A DNA stretch of 7,531 nucleotides from NCBI GenBank assembly GCA_021737245.1, contig JAIPEI010000171.1:1-7531 (forward strand). Reading direction: 5' to 3'. A program made the translations under genes and the position numbers. Below, in pieces: positions 1 to 5,644 of this stretch. Under the pieces are notes generated by a model. That model did no database searches. It worked only from the letters and a program-made list of their open reading frames with translations, and was not told where the DNA came from. The number at the start of each line of letters is the position of its first letter. Position 1 is the stretch's first letter. The DNA is from Deltaproteobacteria bacterium (GTDB lineage Bacteria; Desulfobacterota; DSM-4660; Desulfatiglandales; HGW-15).

Positions 1-1023
1 GAGGCCTTCGGCTGGGAGAAACGGAGGAAGGAGATCGAGGCCGAGCCGCGGAACGGCCATCTGCGCCGAGGCGTGGGCATGGGGAGCTGCCTCTGGATCG
101 CGGGGGGCGGCGGACCTCCTTCCACCATCGTGATCAAGCTCTTCGCGGACGGAAGCGTCAATCTCAACATGGGGGCCAGCGACATCGGCACGGGCACCAA
201 GACCGTGATGGCCCTGGTGGCGGCCGAGGAGCTGGGGGTCCGGTCCGATGTGATCCAGATCGAGCATGCGGACACCGGGACCACCCAGTACGCCACGCCC
301 AGCGGCGGCAGCAAGACCGTTCCCACCGAGGCCCCGGCCGTTCGGGACGCAGCCCTCCAGGTCAAGCGGAAGCTCCTGGCCATGGCGGCCGAGCAGATGG
401 GCGTGGACGCCGGAGACCTGCGCATGCACGGACAGGGACGCATCTCCACCCGGGACGGATCCCGTGAGATCCGGGTGACGGACGTGAAAGGCCTCAAGGA
501 TCGCGGCGTTCTCATCGGCGTGGGGCATCGGGGACCGAACCCGGAGGATCAAGTGGTCAATCCCTTTGCGGCCCAGTTCTGCGAGGTGGAGGTGAACCTC
601 AAGAGCGGGGAGGTCCGGCTGCTCAGGTTCCTCGGTGCGCACGAGAGCGGCCGGGTCATGAGCCGGCTCACCTACGACAACCAGGTCTATGGCGGTATCG
701 TCATGGGGGTGGGCTTCGCCATGACCGAGTTCCGGGTGCTGGACCGGAAGGAGACCGGAAAGCTGGTCAACAGGAACTGGCACGACTACAAGCTGCCCAC
801 GGCCCTGGATACCCCGCTGGAGACGGTGTCGAGCCCTGTGGAAATGCCGGACGACGACGCCAACACCACAGGCGCCAAGGGGCTGGGCGAGCCGGTGACC
901 ATTCCGACCGCTGCGGCCATCGCCAACGCCGTGTACCACGCCACGGGCATCCGGGTCACCGAGACCCCCATCAACCCTGCAAGGCTCAGCGAGCTGCTGA
1001 CCCGCGGCCGGAAGGAGGCTTAG
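1..1023 (+). CDS. Xanthine dehydrogenase/aldehyde oxidase family, molybdopterin-binding large subunit, C-terminal part (5' end cut)
   Basis: This is the catalytic subunit of a molybdenum hydroxylase. It binds the molybdopterin cofactor and oxidises (or reduces) an aldehyde, purine or aromatic substrate at the Mo centre. The frame is open from base 1, so the N-terminal half lies outside; about 340 codons remain of a family usually 700-800 residues long. Counting from the Met codon at 73, the Mo-pterin motif DIGTGTKT is at about residues 37-44, followed by SGGSKTVPTEAP at about 77-87. The segment HESGRVMSRLTYDNQVYGG (about 190-208) matches the family's cofactor-binding GR..NP...Q..GG block. TGAKGLGEPVTIPTAAAIANAVYHATG (about 266-292) is the C-terminal signature, and Glu273 (codon 889-891) in its GEP motif is the expected catalytic base. 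The Met at 73 is internal, not a start. The next gene begins 3 nt after the stop, so the two are co-transcribed. The closest recalled relatives are PaoC/YagR-type subunits. The substrate cannot be read from the sequence. Confidence 0.93.
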   Translation, partial: EAFGWEKRRKEIEAEPRNGHLRRGVGMGSCLWIAGGGGPPSTIVIKLFADGSVNLNMGASDIGTGTKTVMALVAAEELGVRSDVIQIEHADTGTTQYATPSGGSKTVPTEAPAVRDAALQVKRKLLAMAAEQMGVDAGDLRMHGQGRISTRDGSREIRVTDVKGLKDRGVLIGVGHRGPNPEDQVVNPFAAQFCEVEVNLKSGEVRLLRFLGAHESGRVMSRLTYDNQVYGGIVMGVGFAMTEFRVLDRKETGKLVNRNWHDYKLPTALDTPLETVSSPVEMPDDDANTTGAKGLGEPVTIPTAAAIANAVYHATGIRVTETPINPARLSELLTRGRKEA

Positions 1024-1026
1024 AAG

Positions 1027-2010
1027 ATGTTGACCAATTTCGGCTACATTCGAGTCGGAAGCCTGGACGAAGCCGTCAAGTGCCTCGGCGAAAAAGGCGC
1101 CCGGCTTCACGCCGGCGGTACGGATCTCCTGGGCTGCCTGCGGGACGAGGTGTTCGAAGCGGAGACCCTGGTGAGCATCAGCAGGCTCCGGGGCCTTCAA
1201 CGGATCCGGGAGGCGGAGAACGGAGGGCTTCTCATCGGGGCGCTGGTCTCCATCAGCCGGGTGGCCGGGGATCCCCTGATTCAAAAACGCTACCCTGGGC
1301 TCGCCCAGGCCGCCTCGGGGGTGGCGAGCCCCCAGCTCCGCAACCAGGGCACCATCGGCGGAAACCTGTGCCAGAAACCCAGGTGCTGGTACTACCGCGG
1401 CGAGTTCCACTGCCTGCGCAAGGGGGGAGATACCTGTTTCGCGTTCGCCGGAGAAAACATGTTCCACTGCATTCTCGGCGGGGACCGCTGCTACATCGTC
1501 CACCCCTCGGACACGGCACCTGCGCTGGTTGCGCTGGACGCCGAGGTTCGCATCAAGGGCCCCAACGGCGGCAGGACCGTCCCTGTGGAAACGTTCCATG
1601 TGCCGCCCTCGCAGGACCCGCAGCGGGATACCGTCCTGGAGCCCGGCGAGATCGTGACCGAGGTCGTTCTGCCGCCGCCCCCGGCGGGACAGGTCGGATC
1701 CTACCGCAAGGTCCGGGCCAGGCGGTCCTGGGACTTCGCACTGGCCGGTGTGGCCCTGGCCCTGTCCTTCGAGGACGACCGGGTTAGCCGGGCGCGTATC
1801 GTGCTGAGCGGCGCCGCTCCGGTCCCGTGGCGCTCCCGGGAGGCGGAAAAGGTGATTACGGGCAAACGAATCGATGCGGAGGTCGCGGCCCGGGCCGCCC
1901 GGGCGGCCATGGAGGACGCCCGGCCCCTGGACCAGAACGGGTACAAGATTCCCCTCTTCCAGGGCGTGATCGAGGAGGAGCTCCTCGTCGCCGCCGGACG
2001 GGCCGCGTGA
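1027..2010 (+). CDS. FAD-binding medium subunit of a molybdenum hydroxylase, with a PaoB/HcrB-like [4Fe-4S] loop
   Basis: This 327-residue protein is the electron-transfer subunit. It takes electrons from the Mo and [2Fe-2S] centres to FAD and an external acceptor, or the reverse. AGGTDL (29-34) and NQGTIGGN (106-113) are the two FAD pyrophosphate-binding motifs of the CoxM/XdhB family, and SDTAPALVALDAEV (161-174) is the usual following strand. The C-terminal CO-dehydrogenase-flavoprotein domain covers about 220-325. Between residues 115 and 155 lies an insertion with six cysteines (115, 120, 129, 137, 148, 155). Its spacing matches the loop that binds an extra [4Fe-4S] cluster in E. coli PaoB (YagS) and Thauera HcrB. 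From the remembered YagS sequence, Cys120, 129, 137 and 155 are the likely ligands. The start is well supported: AAGGAGG at 1012-1018 lies inside the end of the preceding gene, 8 nt before ATG, which suggests translational coupling. No [2Fe-2S] subunit gene follows, because the next gene is convergent. An aldehyde oxidoreductase is the simplest guess; the substrate is unknown. Confidence 0.93.
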   Translation: MLTNFGYIRVGSLDEAVKCLGEKGARLHAGGTDLLGCLRDEVFEAETLVSISRLRGLQRIREAENGGLLIGALVSISRVAGDPLIQKRYPGLAQAASGVASPQLRNQGTIGGNLCQKPRCWYYRGEFHCLRKGGDTCFAFAGENMFHCILGGDRCYIVHPSDTAPALVALDAEVRIKGPNGGRTVPVETFHVPPSQDPQRDTVLEPGEIVTEVVLPPPPAGQVGSYRKVRARRSWDFALAGVALALSFEDDRVSRARIVLSGAAPVPWRSREAEKVITGKRIDAEVAARAARAAMEDARPLDQNGYKIPLFQGVIEEELLVAAGRAA

Positions 2011-2139
2011 TTCAACCCCCGGCGTGCAGTAGAAACGACCACCCGCATCATTGCCTCCGGAGGGTTTCAATCTTCATGACCAAGCGCGGGAAGGAGGGCT
2101 GAACCCGTCTGTCGCCGGCCGGGCTCGATCGATCCACGC

Positions 2140-2736
2140 TCACTCCACAATGCAAGCCCGGAGAACAACTCGAATTCCCCGTTCCCGGGTCCGGGGACCC
2201 ACCACCTCCAGGAGCGAGCCCTCGTCCACACCCGGAGGAATCACGACCGTGACCCGGATCGTCTCGTAGGGAAGGAAGATCCGCAGGTCCCGTTCCGTCC
2301 CGTTTCGTGCCTCGGACGCGGTCAGGGGAAGATCATGCACTGCGGGGTCCTGTGCGGATCGTCTCCCGAAAGGTGGAAACGGCCGGGGCCGCTCGAAACG
2401 GGTTCCCCAGGGCCCCCGCCTCCCCATGAAGCCGCGACGGGAAAAGGGCTCGAAGGGCCGCGCGTCGGATCCGGACGGCGTCCTGCTTCCGGACCGGGAG
2501 CGGTGGACCGGAACATGGTGCGGATCGAGCTCCCTTTCATGGCGGGTCCGGCTGTCCTCGTCCATGAGCACGTCGTACGCTTCCCGGACCTCTCGAAACC
2601 GCTCTATGCCCTCCTCTCCGCCTTCGGATGTGTCCGGGTGATATCGGAACGCCAGCCTCCGGTAGGCCCGCTTCACCTCGGATGGACTGCTGTCGCGGGC
2701 GATCCCAAGGATGTGGAAATAGTCCTTTTTGGCCAT
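2140..2736 (-). CDS. Short J-domain (DnaJ-like) co-chaperone without zinc finger
   Basis: This 198-residue cytoplasmic J-protein is expected to stimulate the ATPase of an Hsp70 (DnaK). The J-domain spans residues 5-70: YFHILGI at the start, helix II with KRAYRRLAFRYHPD, the essential HPD at 33-35, then FREVREAYDVLMDEDSRTRHE. A basic linker rich in Gly, Phe, Pro and Arg (about 80-127) takes the place of a G/F region. There are no CxxCxGxG zinc motifs. The tail (about 136-195, with LPLTASEARNG and VVIPPGVDEGSLLEVVG) resembles one beta-sandwich domain of the DnaJ/CbpA C-terminus. The protein ends there, so it is much shorter than DnaJ (about 375) or CbpA (about 305). The ATG at 2736-2734 is the first possible start, because an in-frame TAA lies at 2775-2773. 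The ribosome site is weak (GGGGA, about 9 nt upstream). The gene is divergent from lon and convergent with the molybdenum hydroxylase operon. Identification as a J-protein is firm, but its client and partner are unknown. Confidence 0.9.
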   Translation of the reverse strand: MAKKDYFHILGIARDSSPSEVKRAYRRLAFRYHPDTSEGGEEGIERFREVREAYDVLMDEDSRTRHERELDPHHVPVHRSRSGSRTPSGSDARPFEPFSRRGFMGRRGPWGTRFERPRPFPPFGRRSAQDPAVHDLPLTASEARNGTERDLRIFLPYETIRVTVVIPPGVDEGSLLEVVGPRTRERGIRVVLRACIVE

Positions 2737-2784
2737 GGCTCGGTTTCCCCAGGCAACGATGCTGTGGGAATTTTACCGCATTCA

Positions 2785-2816
2785 GGGCCCGGGTTCAATT
2801 CCCCCCGGCTCGACTC
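2785..2816 (+). other. Degenerate tRNA/tmRNA-like 3' end (T-arm and acceptor-like sequence)
   Basis: GGGTTCAATTCCC at 2791-2803 matches the universal T-arm pattern GGTTCRANYCC. It is followed by CCCGGCTCGACTCC, which resembles a tmRNA or tRNA 3' end such as the remembered E. coli ssrA ending GCCAGCTCCACCA. Only three T-stem pairs form (GGG/CCC), because the next two are C against C. There is no CCA in register. No matching 5' acceptor strand (such as CGAGCCG) is found about 70 nt upstream, so this is not a working tRNA. It may be a relic of a tRNA/ssrA attachment site or a chance match. A short hairpin (CCGT/ACGG, 2815-2827) followed by CTTTCTCT lies just downstream. Confidence 0.25.
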
Positions 2817-3024
2817 CGTCCCGGACGGGCTTTCTCTCATGCCCGCGCCGGGATGGGACGGGGGTTGTATGGGCGTTCCTCCTGTAAGGGGCCTGATCCA
2901 GGGCACGACAGGGAAAAATGAAAACGCGATCAAGGGCATTTCATAGCGAAAGCAGGTTTATAATAAGTTATAAGTATCTATTTTATGTCCTTATCGAGAA
3001 AGGAAAGCCCCGAGCTGGAGGCCC

Positions 3025-3052
3025 TTTACATTGGGACAAACGTTCTTATTTT
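3025..3052 (+). promoter_or_regulatory. Candidate housekeeping sigma promoter for lon
   Basis: TTTACA at 3025-3030 (5 of 6 to TTGACA) is followed after a 16-bp spacer by TATTTT at 3047-3052 (4 of 6 to TATAAT), inside the AT-rich stretch. Transcription would start near 3059 and give a leader of about 97 nt. The match is moderate and the surrounding A/T richness makes chance boxes likely. No clear heat-shock (sigma-32) promoter was found on this strand, although lon is often heat-induced. Confidence 0.35.
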
Positions 3053-3059
3053 TAAAATG

Positions 3060-3082
3060 GTTTCAGTCAATATTCATGAAAC
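3060..3082. promoter_or_regulatory. Dyad GTTTCA-N11-TGAAAC in the lon leader
   Basis: Perfect 6-bp inverted arms lie at 3060-3065 and 3077-3082, centred on 3071, with an AATAT core at the middle. The dyad falls at the predicted transcription start. It could be an operator or a small leader hairpin. The arms are short, so chance is not excluded. Confidence 0.25.
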
Positions 3083-3088
3083 GACAAC

Positions 3089-3101
3089 ATTTCGGCGAAA
3101 T
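3089..3101. promoter_or_regulatory. Perfect short dyad ATTTCG-G-CGAAAT upstream of lon
   Basis: A perfect inverted repeat with 6-bp arms and one central base sits about 55 bp before the lon start codon and just after the GTTTCA/TGAAAC dyad. Its compact form suits a dimeric regulator rather than an RNA hairpin. No known operator is recognised. Confidence 0.25.
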
Positions 3102-3138
3102 TCGTCCTGAGCGTCGGATCTTGCCAAACCATACAATC

Positions 3139-3145
3139 AAGGAGG
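3139..3145 (+). promoter_or_regulatory. Ribosome-binding site of lon
   Basis: AAGGAGG is complementary to the 16S rRNA 3' end. It lies 10 nt before the ATG at 3156, slightly long but acceptable, and supports that start codon. Confidence 0.8.
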
Positions 3146-3155
3146 CGCAATCCTC

Positions 3156-5591
3156 ATGGAAGAACAACGCCATGGAAAGAACGCTGTAGAATTTCCCCGG
3201 GAGCTGCCGATCCTGCCTCTGAGGAACATGGTGGCTTACCCCCTCTCTGTGGTTCCCCTGCTGGTGGGGATCCCCCGGTCCGTGAAACTGATCGAGGATG
3301 CCCTCAGCGGCGACAAGCTCATCGGCCTCGTGGGCATGCCGGACTCCTCTGTTGAGAAGCCCCAGCCGGGCCAGACCTATGAGGTGGGCACCGTGGCCAG
3401 GGTCGACCGCGTGGTCAAGAGCTCGGACAACACCCTTCAGGTGATGGTGCACGGCCTGGAGCGGTTCAAGATCGACCACTGGCTCGAGGCCGATCCCTAC
3501 CTGAGGGCCGAGGTCGAGGCCCTGCCCGACCAGGTGGACGAAGGCGTGGAGCTGGACGCGCTCCAGCGGAGCCTGAGTGAGCTGTCCAAGGAGGTGGTGA
3601 AGCTGTCGCCGAGTCTTCCCGACGAGATCACCGCTTTTCTGGATCGGATCACTGATCCCCTGAACCTGGTCTATGTGGTGGCGGGAAACGCCGGGCTCGA
3701 GGTGAAGGACGCCCAGGAGGTCCTGGAGGCCCACTCCGCGACCGACAAGATGCGTATTCTCATCCAGCATCTCACCCGGGAGAAGGAGGTGCTCAACCTG
3801 GGGCGAAAGATCGAGTCCGAGACAAAGCAGACCATGGACAAGGCCCAGAAGGAGTTCTACCTGCGGCAGCAGCTCAAGACCATTCAAAAGGAGCTGGGCG
3901 AGGAAGAAGCCGGCAGCTCCGAGGCGGATGAGTACCGCCAGAAGCTGGAGGACGCCGATCTGCCTGAAGAGGTGCAGAAGGAGGCCGAGCGCGAGCTCAA
4001 GCGCATGAGCTCCATGTCCCCGCAGTCCCCGGAGTACTCGGTCATTCGAACCTACCTCGACTGGATCGTGGAGCTCCCCTGGAGGGTGAGCAGCGAGGAT
4101 CGGATGGACATGGAGGACGCCCGGAAGGTCCTGGACGAGGACCACTACGACCTGGAGGACGTCAAGGACCGCATCATCGAGTACCTGGCCGTACGCAAGC
4201 TGGTGCGGGAGCGGGAGATCGATCGGGAGCCTTCTGTGGAGAACGACGGCCGGGGTTCCGAGGGCAAGGGAGCGATCCTCTGCTTCGTGGGTCCCCCGGG
4301 CGTGGGCAAGACCAGTCTGGGGCAGAGCATTGCCCGGGCCCTGGGCCGGAAGTTCACCCGCATGAGCCTGGGCGGAATGCGGGACGAGGCTGAGATCCGC
4401 GGACACCGCCGCACTTACGTGGGCGCCATGCCGGGTCGGATCATCCAGGCGCTCAAGCGGGCCGGGACGAGAAACCCGGTCTTCATGCTGGACGAGGTGG
4501 ACAAGGTGGGGGCGGACTGGCGGGGCGACCCGAGCAGCGCGCTTCTGGAGGTCCTGGACCCGGCGCAGAACCACGCGTTCCGGGACCACTACCTGGACGT
4601 GGATTTCGACCTGAGCGACGTCATCTTCATTACCACGGCCAACCAGCTGGAAACCATCCCGGCGCCGCTTCGGGACCGGATGGAAACCCTTCACCTGGAG
4701 GGCTACACCGAGCTCGAAAAGCTTCACATCGCCCGGAAGTATCTGGTCCCGAGGCAGCTAAGGGCCAACGGGCTCCTGGAGGACGAGCTCACCTTCACGG
4801 ACGAGGCCCTGTTGAAGATCATCGGGGACTACACCCGCGAGGCCGGGGTGCGGAACCTGGAACGCCAGATCGGATCGGTCTGCCGGAAGTGCGCCGTCAA
4901 GATCGCGGGCCGTTCCTTGAACCACGACACCGTGACCCCGGAGCTGGTGCGGGTCTACCTGAAGAAGGAGCGGTTCGAGTCCGAGAGCTCGGAGGAGATC
5001 GAGATCCCCGGCATCGCCACGGGGCTGGCCGTGACTGCGGTGGGCGGGGATATCCTCTTCATCGAGGCCACGGGCATGAAGGGCAAGTGCCGGCTCACGC
5101 TCACCGGCCAGCTCGGCGACGTCATGCGGGAGAGCGCCCAGATCGCACAGAGCTACGTTCGGTCCAAGGCCTCCCGGCTGGGGGTGGACCCGGAGGCGTT
5201 CGAACAGACGGACGTCCACGTGCACGTGCCCGCGGGAGCCATCCCCAAGGACGGGCCGTCTGCCGGTCTTCCCCTGGTCCTGGCCATGGCGAGTCTCTTC
5301 AGCGGCCGGCCCGTGCGCGGGGACGTGGGCATGACGGGCGAGGTGACCCTGAGGGGCCGGGTTCTGCCGGTGGGCGGCATCAAGATGAAGGTGCTCGCCG
5401 CGCACCGGGCCGGGCTCAAGACGGTGATCCTGCCCAGGCGGAATGAACGGGACCTGGACGAGCTGCCCGAGGAGGTGCGACGAGACATCCGGTTCATCCC
5501 CGTGGATCTCATCGACGAGGCCTTGAACGAGGCCCTCGAGCCGGAAGCACGCCGGCAAACCGACACCCCGCCGGCTGCTGTGAACGGTTGA
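3156..5591 (+). CDS. lon: ATP-dependent protease Lon (endopeptidase La)
   Basis: This complete LonA-type protease of 811 residues has the usual length for the family. It is a cytoplasmic hexameric AAA+ machine that unfolds and degrades misfolded and regulatory proteins. The N-terminal substrate-recognition domain spans about 14-206, starting with LPILPLRNMVAYP. A helical/coiled-coil segment follows (about 207-310, with KEFYLRQQLKTIQKELGE at 232-249). In the AAA+ module, Walker A is GPPGVGKTS (379-387) and Walker B is VFMLDEVD (442-449). The block SLGGMRDEAEIRGHRRTYVGAMPGRIIQ is at 404-431, sensor-1 Asn is N496, and the arginine-finger region is PLRDRME (504-510). The C-terminal protease domain carries the catalytic dyad Ser702 in PKDGPSAG (697-704) and Lys745 in GGIKMK, 43 residues apart as in E. 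coli (679/722). The motifs look intact, so it should be active. It starts at an ATG with a strong ribosome site. Transcription is divergent from the J-protein gene, and a strong hairpin lies just after the stop. Confidence 0.98.
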   Translation: MEEQRHGKNAVEFPRELPILPLRNMVAYPLSVVPLLVGIPRSVKLIEDALSGDKLIGLVGMPDSSVEKPQPGQTYEVGTVARVDRVVKSSDNTLQVMVHGLERFKIDHWLEADPYLRAEVEALPDQVDEGVELDALQRSLSELSKEVVKLSPSLPDEITAFLDRITDPLNLVYVVAGNAGLEVKDAQEVLEAHSATDKMRILIQHLTREKEVLNLGRKIESETKQTMDKAQKEFYLRQQLKTIQKELGEEEAGSSEADEYRQKLEDADLPEEVQKEAERELKRMSSMSPQSPEYSVIRTYLDWIVELPWRVSSEDRMDMEDARKVLDEDHYDLEDVKDRIIEYLAVRKLVREREIDREPSVENDGRGSEGKGAILCFVGPPGVGKTSLGQSIARALGRKFTRMSLGGMRDEAEIRGHRRTYVGAMPGRIIQALKRAGTRNPVFMLDEVDKVGADWRGDPSSALLEVLDPAQNHAFRDHYLDVDFDLSDVIFITTANQLETIPAPLRDRMETLHLEGYTELEKLHIARKYLVPRQLRANGLLEDELTFTDEALLKIIGDYTREAGVRNLERQIGSVCRKCAVKIAGRSLNHDTVTPELVRVYLKKERFESESSEEIEIPGIATGLAVTAVGGDILFIEATGMKGKCRLTLTGQLGDVMRESAQIAQSYVRSKASRLGVDPEAFEQTDVHVHVPAGAIPKDGPSAGLPLVLAMASLFSGRPVRGDVGMTGEVTLRGRVLPVGGIKMKVLAAHRAGLKTVILPRRNERDLDELPEEVRRDIRFIPVDLIDEALNEALEPEARRQTDTPPAAVNG

Positions 5592-5606
5592 CCTGCATTC
5601 CCGAGC

Positions 5607-5636
5607 CTCCGGGGCGGGGGTTCCCCCGCCCCGGGG
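5607..5636. terminator. Very strong GC hairpin between convergent lon and the UPF0182 gene
   Basis: The arms 5607-5620 and 5623-5636 pair over their whole length (13 Watson-Crick pairs and one T-G wobble). In practice the loop would be GTTC, with the innermost pair open. It sits in a 53-nt gap between two converging stop codons, where a two-way terminator is expected. Neither strand has a clear U-tract after the stem, so it may act as a transcription blocker or as 3'-end protection rather than a classical intrinsic terminator. Confidence 0.7.
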
Positions 5637-5644
5637 CGCCTGGG

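Larger units (their letters stand above)
2737..3155. other. 419-bp divergent intergenic region between the J-protein gene and lon
   Basis: No convincing gene is seen here. The half next to the J-protein gene (about 2737-2935) is GC-rich and contains a tRNA/tmRNA-like T-arm (2785-2816), reported separately. From about 2937 to 3110 the composition switches to strongly AT-rich, unlike the rest of the window. Within it, TTATAA occurs at 2958-2963 and again at 2968-2973, exactly one helical turn apart, followed by more A/T runs. A perfect TATAAT at 2959-2964 has no fitting -35 element. The lon-proximal part holds a candidate promoter, two dyads and the lon ribosome-binding site. The region must carry the promoters of both flanking genes. 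No CIRCE element was found. Confidence 0.75.

Noticed and set aside
2048..2080. CRISPR-repeat-like ending GGGTTTCAATCTTCATGAC and the palindrome CCTCCGGAGG between the two convergent genes.
   Set aside because: There is only one copy with no spacers or repeats, and the palindrome has no loop or T-run, so neither a CRISPR array nor a terminator is supported.
2076..2102. Eight-codon frame MTKRGKEG before the end of the J-domain gene.
   Set aside because: It is too short, has no partner gene or attenuator structure, and is expected by chance.
2907..2934. Possible sigma-32-like promoter for the J-protein gene on the - strand: CTTGATC, 13-bp spacer, TCCCTGTC.
   Set aside because: The spacing is right and the -35 box is fair (5 of 7), but the -10 box matches the CCCCATNT consensus at only about three positions, so it is too weak to annotate.
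2335..2946. 203-codon open frame on the + strand opposite the J-domain gene, running into the spacer.
   Set aside because: The opposite strand encodes a clear J-domain with HPD. This frame is Pro/Gly-rich, without motifs, and has no ribosome-binding site.
2990..3015. Possible heat-shock promoter for lon: CTTATCG followed by CCCCGAGC.
   Set aside because: The spacer is 11 bp rather than about 13, and both boxes match poorly outside CTT and CCCC.
3063..4727. 554-codon open frame on the - strand covering the lon upstream region and first two thirds of lon.
   Set aside because: It is antisense to unmistakable Lon coding sequence, its translation is rich in His, Leu and Val without any family motif, and high-GC codon use often opens this frame.
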